7,857 nt of DNA from JBBDNV01 sp040877415 (GTDB lineage: Bacteria; Planctomycetota; Planctomycetia; Pirellulales; PALSA-1355). Below the pieces are notes generated by a model. The model did no database searches and was not told where the DNA came from. It was given only the letters and a program-made list of their open reading frames with translations. Numbering within the stretch: position 1 is the first letter of the stretch; each line of letters starts with the position of its first letter. The stretch is from positions 1 to 7,857 of the forward strand of contig JBBDNV010000019.1 in the NCBI GenBank assembly GCA_040877415.1. Direction: 5' to 3'. Shown here piece after piece: positions 1 to 7,012 of the stretch. The position numbers and the translations under genes were made by a program.

Positions 1-162
1 ACAGGAACAAACGATGAAAGGGAAGCAGGATAAGAACCGGCCGAAGTGAGGTCGAAGCCCGATTGCTGGCCACGAGCGTGGTCCTCTATGCGAGAAGCCC
101 GGCGGCCGTGCTGAGCCAGAGTCTGTCGGTCGAGGTCTACTGCTGCACTCCAGTTCTATAGT

Positions 163-978
163 TTAGCCGCGGATCGCCACTACCTCGAGGTATTCAGCCT
201 CAACGTGCGTCGAGTCATCGCGCGCGCGATTATTGCCTGCCCAGAGCTGCTCAAGGTCGTGGCGCAACGCACTCTGTCCGGCGGCATCGAGCGCTGCGAA
301 CGCACGATGGGTCGGGCCGTAATAGACGCGGAAAAACTCGACCACCTCCGCCGGCGGGAAGGGGTAACGCATCGGATACAGGCGCTTCGTGGTGTCCAGC
401 TTGGCGATACCGTCCTTCAGCCGCTCGCGGACCGTCGCATCGTCACCCCATTTCACCGGCGATGCCATGAGCGGCGGCGGAACGTGTTTGCCGATGATCT
501 TGAACATCTGGCCGACGTGGCCCTCGGGTGTCCAGTTCGCCATGGCGATACGGCCACCGGGCCGGCACACGCGCACCAATTCGGCAGCGACGCGTTCGGG
601 CCGCGGCGCGAACATGGCACCAATCAGGCTCACCACCAAATCGAACGCAGCATCCTCGTAGGAAAGCATCTCCGCGTCGCCTTCTTCGAACCGGACATCT
701 ACGCCCTCGGCCTTGGCGCGAGATCGCGCCTGCTCGATCAAATTGGAGGCGATGTCGATGCCGGTCACAAGCGCGCCAGCGCGTGCGGCCGGAATTGCGA
801 TCTGACCCGCCCCACAGGCCACATCCAGCATCCGTGTGCCGGGCGCGACAGCGAGCCGCGCAAGGAACTCCAAAGCGCCCGGCTCAAGATACGTGGCGAA
901 ATGCCCGTAGTCGCCGGCCATCCACGTCGCCTTGAGACGGGCCTTGAGCGCTTCCATTTCAGGGGTCATGGTAGTCAT
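163..978 (-). CDS. Class I SAM-dependent methyltransferase (UbiE/Methyltransf_11-like)
   Basis: A 271-residue cytoplasmic methyltransferase with a Rossmann-type SAM fold. Visible motifs in order: motif I LDVACGAGQIA (residues 51-61), which binds SAM; the acidic end of strand 2 in VTGIDIA (71-77); the adenine-contact region EGDAEML (99-105); FDLVVS (112-117); and the post-motif PGGRIAMANW (140-149). The C-terminal half (about 150-271) has no motif I recognise and should carry substrate specificity, so the acceptor is unknown. These features fit the UbiE/Methyltransf_11/25 group, whose members methylate small molecules, quinones or lipids. The start is the ATG at 978, preceded by a purine-rich GAGAAG; a second in-frame ATG at 969 is possible. 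The gene is co-oriented with the acyltransferase upstream (1224-2612), but the 245-bp spacing and a bulged hairpin between them argue against tight co-transcription. There is no signal peptide or membrane segment. The family call is firm; the substrate is not known. Confidence 0.9.
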   Translation of the reverse strand: MTTMTPEMEALKARLKATWMAGDYGHFATYLEPGALEFLARLAVAPGTRMLDVACGAGQIAIPAARAGALVTGIDIASNLIEQARSRAKAEGVDVRFEEGDAEMLSYEDAAFDLVVSLIGAMFAPRPERVAAELVRVCRPGGRIAMANWTPEGHVGQMFKIIGKHVPPPLMASPVKWGDDATVRERLKDGIAKLDTTKRLYPMRYPFPPAEVVEFFRVYYGPTHRAFAALDAAGQSALRHDLEQLWAGNNRARDDSTHVEAEYLEVVAIRG

Positions 979-1010
979 GGGTTTCTTCTCTAGATTGACG
1001 AACGTGAACG

Positions 1011-1039
1011 TACCTGCTTCGGATGCAGCCGAACAGGTA
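1011..1039. promoter_or_regulatory. Bulged inverted repeat between acyltransferase and methyltransferase
   Basis: TACCTG (1011-1016), one bulged C (1017) and TTCGG (1018-1022) pair with CCGAA (1029-1033) and CAGGTA (1034-1039) around the loop ATGCAG. This gives an 11-bp stem. It lies about 30 bp upstream of the methyltransferase start and about 185 bp downstream of the acyltransferase stop. It could be an operator or an attenuating hairpin. There is no T-run beside it, so a classical intrinsic terminator is not supported. The rest of 979-1223 shows nothing I can name. Confidence 0.3.
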
Positions 1040-1223
1040 TTCGACCGCCGAAGCGCGGTAAAACTCTACCGCAGTTTTGCGGCTCAATTGGGCGATCGGA
1101 GTCCAGTGCGCGGCAGTTGGCGAGGGGCCGATCGCACCTGCCATATCGAATCGGAGATGGCTCGCCGTCTGGATGGAGAATCAACATGGCAAACCCTGAG
1201 CTTTGCTTGCTCTGCCTGCGATT

Positions 1224-2612
1224 TCACGACTCGCTGTTCATGGTCATTCGCAGCTTGTCCAAGTACGCCTGGAGGATGGCGCGTTGCTGTTCGGGACCGA
1301 ATGACTGCTTATCGCAGAGGACTGCGACCGACATTCTACCGGCGTAGGAGTGAACCGCCGTGGAAATCCGCGTTTCGGGGCGAATGGGGCCTGCCCCATA
1401 GCCGGCTTCCACCACCAGGTCGCCGGCCGTGCGCCGGCCGTCGCGCCACGGCAAAGGCACATGGTCAAATCCCGCGTTCAAATTGGTGAATACGGCCGTC
1501 GCAAAAGGCCATTTACGTTGTAAGGACCGCCGCAGCAGCCAAGGCCAGATGCAAAGCAGGCGCAGTGTCGCCTTATAGTAGACGCCTGACTTGGATTTCT
1601 TGATATCCGCCATTTCATTGTGAATCGAATCGAGCAATTGTGCTCTGCGCTCGCACTTCCCGGCTCGGCGCGTGAGGAAGGCATAACCGAACACGTTGGC
1701 CGCCGGCATGCGATAGTCCTCCTTCCGCCGGAGGTTCGTCGGCACCATGATGCGAATCGGTCGGCGTGCCTGGGAAGTTTCCCGATTCCAATCGGCGAGC
1801 ATCAGGAAATAGTCTCGAAGTAAAAGATCATGCAGCCTGACCGACAGCTTTCGAGCGACGCGCGACAGTTCGGCCGTCTCGCGCTGGGTCAGGGTGTGAA
1901 CCAAGAAATCGGGCGCCGATCTGCCTTGGTCTTCCGCAGCCGGTCGCTTGCCGTGGTCGCTCACCACCGCCGCGCGTCGAAATAGCAGTGACAAACCGAC
2001 GCGCGCCACACGAATCAGGTCGACCACGCTGATTTTGCGATTCGAGAGACTATGCCCACCTCGATCGCGCAGCAGTGCAGGTTCGAGCGGTCGCCATGGG
2101 GGCGGACCGGCATGGCCGGAGCAACCGTGCGCATAGGCCACCATTAAATCCGTGATGAATTGAAATCCGCCCATCCCATCGACCGCGACGTGATGGAATG
2201 CGAATGACAACACCGTCCTGTCGCCCTCTCGGCTTACATGCGCACGCAATCGTGCACAAAGGGCCGAGGCCACAGGCGTCCCGGTGGAACAGATTCCGTC
2301 GTCAGCCCACTCAATCGGCGCGGGCTCGCCTGCCTGCCAAATTGGCCAGCCGTCACGATCGCGCTCGATGTGGGCCGAAAGAAGGGGATGGCGGGCGTGC
2401 GCCAATTGAAAGGCGTGCTCGAAGGCGTCCTGGTCGAGTTTCCCCCGGCATTCGAGACGGATGAAGAATATCGAGGGGTAATCAGAGCGATCATCCAACC
2501 AGAGATAGAACTCAAACGGAGTGAATCGTTGCGGAAATAATGACTCTGCCTTCGTATCGCCCGCGGACAGCGCTGAAACAGTTTGAAGCGCGCTCGGGCG
2601 GTCGTTCTGCAT
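1224..2612 (-). CDS. Stand-alone condensation-superfamily acyltransferase (HHxxxDG)
   Basis: A 462-residue protein of the CoA-dependent acyltransferase/condensation-domain superfamily, which includes NRPS condensation domains, WS/DGAT and PapA-like enzymes. The catalytic HHxxxDG motif is intact as HHVAVDG (residues 140-146), within an expected hydrophobic context (LSFAFHHVAVDGMGG). RHPLLSA (75-81) is the typical N-terminal motif. VPTNLR (290-295), followed by NVFG (306-309), matches the second conserved block near the latch and the channel between the two lobes. The length fits a single free-standing domain; no adenylation or carrier domain is seen. These enzymes transfer an acyl group to an alcohol or amine, but the substrates here are unknown. 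A hydrophobic WPWLLRR stretch near residue 370 is too short for a firm membrane call. The start is uncertain. The ATG at 2612 is chosen because the first superfamily block begins about 25 residues later. An in-frame GTG at 2651 would add 13 residues; neither has a convincing ribosome site. It is co-oriented with the methyltransferase downstream, with which it might share a product. Confidence 0.8.
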   Translation of the reverse strand: MQNDRPSALQTVSALSAGDTKAESLFPQRFTPFEFYLWLDDRSDYPSIFFIRLECRGKLDQDAFEHAFQLAHARHPLLSAHIERDRDGWPIWQAGEPAPIEWADDGICSTGTPVASALCARLRAHVSREGDRTVLSFAFHHVAVDGMGGFQFITDLMVAYAHGCSGHAGPPPWRPLEPALLRDRGGHSLSNRKISVVDLIRVARVGLSLLFRRAAVVSDHGKRPAAEDQGRSAPDFLVHTLTQRETAELSRVARKLSVRLHDLLLRDYFLMLADWNRETSQARRPIRIMVPTNLRRKEDYRMPAANVFGYAFLTRRAGKCERRAQLLDSIHNEMADIKKSKSGVYYKATLRLLCIWPWLLRRSLQRKWPFATAVFTNLNAGFDHVPLPWRDGRRTAGDLVVEAGYGAGPIRPETRISTAVHSYAGRMSVAVLCDKQSFGPEQQRAILQAYLDKLRMTMNSES

Positions 2613-2750
2613 GGTGGCGCACCATACTAAATAGGTCCTCGCCGCGGGCACAGCGCTGAGCGGCGAGATTCGTCTGGTAATGAAGACAGGCTTGGTTCTA
2701 TTGATAAGTTGGTTATTGTATCACGACAACCGGCCCCCCCAGACCAGGCC

Positions 2751-2846
2751 ATGGACGGCAGTATTCGACTTTCGGCTCGGGAACGCAAGACCCTTTTGCA
2801 AGCGTATCGCGGCGCGAGCATTGCCCGTCGGGCATTGCAGGGCGCG
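2751..2846 (+). pseudogene. Probable IS630-like transposase N-terminal relic
   Basis: A plus-strand frame beginning at the ATG at 2751 reads MDGSIRLSARERKTLLQAYRG and then ARRAL. From memory this resembles the first ~30 residues of IS630-family transposases common in planctomycetes (IRLS..ER..LL..YR, then an arginine-rich stretch before a helix-turn-helix). The similarity stops after about residue 32. The frame then runs as arginine-rich junk and overlaps the 3' end of the hydrolase gene on the other strand. No helix-turn-helix, no DDE catalytic domain and no terminal inverted repeats are visible, so if real it is a decayed stub. The surrounding 257-bp gap (2652-2908) also contains the acyltransferase upstream region, with a possible extended -10, TGATACAAT, on the minus strand at 2715-2723. 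No database search was possible, so the call is tentative. Confidence 0.4.
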
Positions 2847-2908
2847 GCACGGGTCGACCTCAAGGGATGTACAAGAAGTCCCAGACGCCGCAGCAACCGC
2901 GAATCGGT

Positions 2909-3796
2909 TTACTGCGGATCATTCGCGTCGATGAATGCAACCGTGCTGTCAATGTACTCTTTCGGAATGTAGCCGGCCGCAATCGCCGTCAGGTGCGACT
3001 TGCCCGGCAGCACCACGATTTTCGCGTTCTTCACCTCGCGGGCGATGCGAGCGCTCTTGGCGTTCGGCTTGTCGAACTCGCCGTTGATCACCAGCATCGG
3101 AATATTTAATTTCGTCAGGTCGATCTGCAGCGTGGCGCGGCGGGCGGCGGCCAGTGCATCGGCGGCGGGGCGAGCCGGCCGCGGAGTGCTGGCCTGCTTT
3201 TCGGCCTCCTCGCGGGTGAGGCCATTATCCATCGCGTGGCGGATTCTCAGGCGGTGGCTCACCTCGTCTTCCTGCGGGTCGCGCCCGTCCTTGTCCGGCG
3301 GAACTTTGGCCAGCCACGCGGGGTCCGACTCGCGGATGCCCGAGCCGCCAAAGCCGGCCGTGATCATACGATCCGGAATCATCGTCAGCAGGCGTGCCAC
3401 GATCCCGCCCCCCATCGAGTAGCCATGAAAGTGGGCCTTGGGAATCTTGAGATAATCCATCAGTTCGACCACGTCTTCCGCCTTGCCCGGTCCGTTCGGC
3501 TGCGGCTTGTCGCTCTTGCCGTGATTTCGGCAATCGATCGCCACCACGCGATGATTCTTGGCCAGGGCGTCGGCGACGCCGTTGGCGCACCAGTTGCCCT
3601 CGGCGCTGCCGGTGTAGCCGTGAATCAGGATGACCGGCGTGCCTTGGCCCATTTCGATGAAATGAATCTTGACGCCATCCGACGCGATAAACGTTCCGTC
3701 GATCTTCTCCGCGGCCGTGGCGATCGCCCACGGCGCGAGCATAACTGCGCAGATCGCAAAGACGCACAACAGACGAAACCTCCTCATGGTCCGCAT
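2909..3796 (-). CDS. Secreted alpha/beta-fold hydrolase
   Basis: A 295-residue alpha/beta hydrolase with a Sec signal peptide. Residues 1-29 have a basic start (MRTMRRFR), a hydrophobic core (LLCVFAICAVML) and an Ala-rich cleavage region (ATAA before EK), so the enzyme should act in the periplasm or outside. The catalytic set is complete: oxyanion-hole HGYTGS (59-64), nucleophile elbow GYSMGG with Ser127, likely acid Asp242 in INGEFD, and His268 in LPGKSH. CRNHGKSD (89-96) is also typical of the fold. It probably hydrolyses an ester, lactone or similar bond; the substrate cannot be told. The frame is open upstream to 4063, but the start at 3796 is preferred. It places the signal peptide at the N-terminus and has a GGGGAGA ribosome site about 7 nt upstream; an ATG at 3787 is also possible. 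The gene is divergent from the oxidoreductase at 4298, across about 500 bp. No lipobox is seen. Confidence 0.9.
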   Translation of the reverse strand: MRTMRRFRLLCVFAICAVMLAPWAIATAAEKIDGTFIASDGVKIHFIEMGQGTPVILIHGYTGSAEGNWCANGVADALAKNHRVVAIDCRNHGKSDKPQPNGPGKAEDVVELMDYLKIPKAHFHGYSMGGGIVARLLTMIPDRMITAGFGGSGIRESDPAWLAKVPPDKDGRDPQEDEVSHRLRIRHAMDNGLTREEAEKQASTPRPARPAADALAAARRATLQIDLTKLNIPMLVINGEFDKPNAKSARIAREVKNAKIVVLPGKSHLTAIAAGYIPKEYIDSTVAFIDANDPQ

Positions 3797-4193
3797 GGCT
3801 CGATCTCCCCTTGAGAAAAAACGGCTGCCTGGAAACCCTGTGCGTGATTGTCGGATCGGCACCCGAAAAAAGCAACTTTTGTTCCTCGCGGACGCAGCAC
3901 GGCAACCCGACACCCGCCATTGCCAAGCCGCCGGCTTGGTGGGGACAAACGCGCTCTGGAGTGCGGCTTCACCCCGTCGAGCACGAGGCACGGCATGAGG
4001 TCGATCCGCGCGCCGCATCGCGGGAGGCAAATTGGCTCTCGATCTTCGCGCACGAAGGGGCATTGCCAGCGCCGGGAGTACCTACGCCCTTTACGAACAG
4101 GATACTGCCAATCCCCGGCAATCCACGCGAAAGTTTTTCCGCCGCACCGATGCTTGCAATCGTGCCCGGCAATGGTAAACTCGCGGACATCTC
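3797..4193. other. Non-coding part of the divergent intergenic region
   Basis: This stretch between the hydrolase start and the tRNA relic carries no frame with protein-like composition. The frames open across it are extensions or shadows of neighbours. It contains the palindrome at 3923-3939 and presumably the hydrolase promoter. I could not identify a convincing -35/-10 pair. Confidence 0.5.
3923..3939. repeat. Short palindrome, REP-like (CCAAGCC/GGCTTGG)
   Basis: A perfect 7-bp inverted repeat, CCAAGCC (3923-3929) and GGCTTGG (3933-3939), with a 3-nt loop GCC. It sits in non-coding DNA 127 bp upstream of the hydrolase start. There is no T-run on either side, so it is not a clear terminator. 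Such palindromes are typical of dispersed extragenic repeats in GC-rich genomes, but I see only one copy here. Confidence 0.4.
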
Positions 4194-4271
4194 GCGGGAA
4201 ACAGGTGATTTCAGCAGATCACCGCGAGTTTCCCAAGCTGGATGTCGAGGGTTCGAGTCCCTTCGCCCGCT
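4194..4271 (+). pseudogene. Degenerate tRNA-Gly(CCC): intact 3' half, abnormal 5' half
   Basis: From 4225 on, the sequence follows a tRNA. The anticodon stem is CGAGT (4225-4229) with GCTGG (4237-4241), containing one G-G mismatch. The 7-nt loop TTCCCAA (4230-4236) has T33 in place and anticodon CCC (4232-4234). The variable loop is ATGTC (4242-4246). The T arm is GAGGG-TTCGAGT-CCCTT (4247-4263). The 3' acceptor strand CGCCCGC (4264-4270) is followed by T73, the bacterial Gly discriminator. No CCA is encoded. At the right distance upstream, GCGGG (4194-4198) pairs with CCCGC of the acceptor, but positions 6 and 7 mismatch. The D arm is replaced by a 6-bp stem GGTGAT/ATCACC (4204-4209, 4218-4223) whose 8-nt loop lacks the conserved GG. 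It is best read as a tRNA relic, or the 3' part left by site-specific integration. It lies 26 bp before the oxidoreductase start on the same strand. Confidence 0.65.
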
Positions 4272-4297
4272 TTAGTGCCTAACGCTGAGGAAACCCA

Positions 4298-5611
4298 ATG
4301 GCCAGCTCGACCGATCGCCGCACGTTTCTCGCCGCTTCTTCCGCCGCCATTGCCGCGGCGGCCGTCATGAAGGCTCCGCGCCGCGCCTTTGCGGCGGGCG
4401 CCAACGACATGCTGGTCGTCGGCCTTGTCGGCTGCGGTGGACGCGGAGTGCACGATGCGGGCTTGTTTCAAAACACGCCGAACGTGAAAGTCGCGTACGT
4501 CGCCGACGTCGACCAAGGGCGGCTGGCGGAAGGGGCCAGGAAATTCGCCGTCGAATCCGACCACGCCGTCGACGACATGCGGCGCGTTCTCGACGACAAG
4601 ACGGTCGACGCGGTGATCGTGGCCACGCCGGACCATTGGCACTCGCCGGCTTCGATCCTGGCCTGCGACGCCGGAAAACACGTCTACGTCGAAAAACCGA
4701 TCTCGCACAACATCCGCGAAAGCCGGCTGGTGGTCCAGGCTTCCGAGCGAAACAAAACGCTCGTGCAGCACGGCACGCAGTCCCGCAGCACGCCCATGAT
4801 GATCGAAGCGGTGCAAATGCTGCGCGACGGAGCCATCGGCGACGTGCTGGTTGCCAAATGCTGGAACATCCAGCTTCGCGGCTCCATCGGGCGCGGAAAG
4901 GATACCGATCCGCCCGCGGGCCTCGACTACGAAAACTGGGTCGGCCCGGCGCCCATGATCCCTTATCGCACGAATCGCGTACACAACCGCTGGACCTGGT
5001 GGTATCACTTCGGCTGCGGCGACATGGGCAACGACGGCGTGCACGACATCGACTACACGCGGTGGGGACTCGGCGCGGACACGCACCCGAGCAAGGTCTC
5101 GGCGCTGGGCGGAAAGTGGTTTTTCGACGACGACCAGCAGTTTCCCGATACCCAGCAAGTGACGTTCGAATATCCGTCCGCATCGTCGGGCCGTTCCCGG
5201 CTGCTCATCTACGAGCAGCGGCTGTGGTCCACCAACTACCCGCGCAATTGCGACAGCGGGGCCGAGTTCTACGGCACCAAGGGCCAACTGTTTCTCAGTC
5301 GCCGCGGCAAGATCGAACTCGTGGGCGAGCGCAACCGGCGAGCCGACGTGTCGATTCAACCGGGCGAACAGAACGACGCGCTGCACGTGAAGAATTTTTG
5401 CGACGCGATCCGCGGCGGAGCCCGGCTGAATGCCGACGCCCTGACGGGGCACCTCTCGGCGAGTCTGTGCCACTTGGGCAACATCGCCACGCGGCTGGGC
5501 CGATCCCTCGAATTCGACCCCGGCAGCGAACAGGTGAAAGGCGATCCGGAGGCCAACGCGCTGGTGCGCCGCGAATATCGCGCGCACTGGGGCACGCCGC
5601 GCGGTGCGTAG
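4298..5611 (+). CDS. Tat-exported Gfo/Idh/MocA family oxidoreductase
   Basis: A 437-residue NAD(P)-dependent oxidoreductase of the Gfo/Idh/MocA family, which acts on sugars, inositols and related polyols. The N-terminus has a twin-arginine signal, TDRRTFLAAS (residues 5-14), followed by an Ala-rich hydrophobic stretch and a likely cleavage near RRAFA (29-33). This predicts a folded, cofactor-loaded protein exported to the periplasm, as is common for this family in planctomycetes. The Rossmann motif GLVGCGGRG (42-50), the strand-2 acidic residue Asp70 and TPDHWH (110-115) follow. The diagnostic EKP motif with the catalytic-region lysine is at 132-134. The C-terminal domain contains WWYHFGCGDMGNDGVHDID, the usual substrate-site block. 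The length is normal. The start is firm: GAGGA (4287-4291) lies 6 nt before the ATG. It is convergent with the Fic gene, 137 bp apart. The last ~41 codons recur at 7219-7341. The exact substrate is unknown. Confidence 0.95.
   Translation: MASSTDRRTFLAASSAAIAAAAVMKAPRRAFAAGANDMLVVGLVGCGGRGVHDAGLFQNTPNVKVAYVADVDQGRLAEGARKFAVESDHAVDDMRRVLDDKTVDAVIVATPDHWHSPASILACDAGKHVYVEKPISHNIRESRLVVQASERNKTLVQHGTQSRSTPMMIEAVQMLRDGAIGDVLVAKCWNIQLRGSIGRGKDTDPPAGLDYENWVGPAPMIPYRTNRVHNRWTWWYHFGCGDMGNDGVHDIDYTRWGLGADTHPSKVSALGGKWFFDDDQQFPDTQQVTFEYPSASSGRSRLLIYEQRLWSTNYPRNCDSGAEFYGTKGQLFLSRRGKIELVGERNRRADVSIQPGEQNDALHVKNFCDAIRGGARLNADALTGHLSASLCHLGNIATRLGRSLEFDPGSEQVKGDPEANALVRREYRAHWGTPRGA
5550..5604 (+). repeat. 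55-bp exact direct repeat, copy 1 (oxidoreductase 3' end)
   Basis: These 55 bases, coding for ANALVRREYRAHWGTPR and flanking bases of the oxidoreductase C-terminus, are identical base for base to 7287-7341. The reading frame is the same in both copies (constant offset of 1737). Upstream of this block the two copies are ungapped but only about 74% identical (50 of 68 by hand count, 5482-5549 against 7219-7286). Confidence 0.95.
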
Positions 5612-5748
5612 CTTTTGTGCCTTTGTCAGCGACGATCACAAACTAATGATTACGTGTAAAAACAATGTCAGGGCGATTCCAGGCCGTTCAACCGGGACTT
5701 CTGGGACTCGCGTTGGTCGTCCCTGCGACTTTGGCAGCGCAGGCGTCA

Positions 5749-7005
5749 CTAGGTGCGTCGAGCGTGTCGCGATTTTTCTCGTTTTCTGACTCGAATTCGC
5801 GTCTTTTGTCGCGACTCATCGCCAGTTGTGCTCGATGAAGCGGTAATCTCAGTCCCTTCTCTTAAGAGATCCAAGTACGGCTTGTAAGCGTAGATGCGTC
5901 CCCACGAGGCTTGAGTGACCTCCCGCAGAATTCCGATGCCCTGGAACGTCGACAAGAGTGAATTCGCCGTGGGGACGCTGATCTTTAGAGTTTCGCTGGT
6001 CGCACTGGCCGATTGGTAGGGCGCCATATAAAGAAGATCCAGAAGCCGTAGCGCGTTGGTAGAGCCTTTTGGCCGGGCCTTGCGAACCGTCTCTAAATGG
6101 CTGGCGCGCATATCGAGTATCCTCTTGGCTGTCTCAGCGGCTTGTCTGGCAACTTCGACGACGCCTCTGAGAAAGAATTTCAACCAACCTTCCCAATCCC
6201 CTTCGAATCGGACGGCATTCAGTCGATCGTAGTACTCCGATCGATGTATTTTGAAATAGTAGCTCAGGTAAAGGAGCGGCCTGCGCAATACGCCGTCATG
6301 GCACAAGAGAAACGTGATCAGCAGTCGCCCGATCCGTCCGTTGCCGTCGAGAAAGGGATGGATGGTTTCGAACTGAGCATGAACCAAGGCACAGCGTAAA
6401 AGGGCCGGGATTGCAAGCTTGGAATGCAGAAACTTCTCAAAGTTCGCCAGCGCGGCCTGCACCTCATGCGGCGGGGGAGGTACAAAATCTGCCGTTTCAA
6501 TCGTGCTACCGGCAGATCCAATCCAATTCTGGCTCTTACGGAATTCGCCCGGCAGCTTTTCGCCGCCGCGAACGCCTTCGAGCATCACGCCGTGAATCTC
6601 ACGAATCAATCGCAATGACAAAGGAAAAGTCTTGAGTCTCTCAAGCCCATAATTCATGGCGCGAACGTAGTTGACAACTTCGACGGCATCTTTCGAACGA
6701 TGCGACTGCGCTTGAACTTCGTACGCCAGGACATCGTCGAGCGAAGCCTGGGTGCCTTCAATCTGCGAACTCAGCAAGGCCTCTTTCCGAACGTACATCG
6801 ACAAGAACAAGTCCGGGTTAGGCAGGTTGATGGCAAGTCCGTCGAGGCGGCCTAATTCCAGTGCGGCGTCATTCAGAAGACACTGCATTTCTCCATCGAC
6901 GTGCATGGGCGGCCGCGGTGGCAATTCATTCGGAATGAAAGCGCGGTAGCCGGCTGGCTGGAGGATGTATCGACCTGCCCGATTTGAGATTGCCGTACCT
7001 GCCAC
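5749..7005 (-). CDS. Fic-domain protein AMP-transferase (class II-type, with C-terminal HTH)
   Basis: A 418-residue Fic protein. Fic enzymes usually transfer AMP from ATP to a Ser, Thr or Tyr of a target protein. The complete active-site motif HPFLDGNGRIGR (residues 216-227) fits HxFx(D/E)GNGRxxR, with His216 as general base. The flap that positions the target is around GSTIETADFVPP (166-177). The autoinhibitory motif (S/T)xxxE(G/N) is present N-terminally as SSQIEG (79-84), which makes this a self-inhibited class II-type Fic. Residues about 316-376 look like a winged helix-turn-helix, followed by a basic tail rich in Arg and Lys (398-418). This architecture is known in many chromosomal Fic proteins of unknown target. 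The start is a GTG at 7005 with AGGA about 7 nt upstream. No antitoxin gene is adjacent, which fits built-in inhibition. The gene is visibly less GC-rich than its neighbours and has an AT-rich leader, suggesting transfer. Confidence 0.93.
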   Translation of the reverse strand: MAGTAISNRAGRYILQPAGYRAFIPNELPPRPPMHVDGEMQCLLNDAALELGRLDGLAINLPNPDLFLSMYVRKEALLSSQIEGTQASLDDVLAYEVQAQSHRSKDAVEVVNYVRAMNYGLERLKTFPLSLRLIREIHGVMLEGVRGGEKLPGEFRKSQNWIGSAGSTIETADFVPPPPHEVQAALANFEKFLHSKLAIPALLRCALVHAQFETIHPFLDGNGRIGRLLITFLLCHDGVLRRPLLYLSYYFKIHRSEYYDRLNAVRFEGDWEGWLKFFLRGVVEVARQAAETAKRILDMRASHLETVRKARPKGSTNALRLLDLLYMAPYQSASATSETLKISVPTANSLLSTFQGIGILREVTQASWGRIYAYKPYLDLLREGTEITASSSTTGDESRQKTRIRVRKREKSRHARRT

Positions 7006-7012
7006 TGGGTTT

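Noticed and set aside
1..162. Possible gene or RNA structure at the left edge
   Set aside because: Only an 11-codon frame (MKGKQDKNRPK) and no convincing stem-loop, terminator or intron domain could be seen. I find nothing to annotate in this stretch.
205..993. A 262-codon plus-strand frame opposite the methyltransferase
   Set aside because: It is rich in Arg, His and Gln with no motif, while the minus strand has all the SAM-methyltransferase motifs.
3797..4063. N-terminal extension of the hydrolase frame to 4063
   Set aside because: The extension is Arg/Ala-rich without motif and would bury the signal peptide inside the protein. A good ribosome site supports the start at 3796.
4211..5587. 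A 458-codon open frame on the minus strand opposite the oxidoreductase gene
   Set aside because: It is the antisense shadow of a well-supported gene in GC-rich DNA. Its C-terminal end (EGTRTLDIQLGKL) is simply the reverse complement of the tRNA 3' half, a familiar false protein signature.
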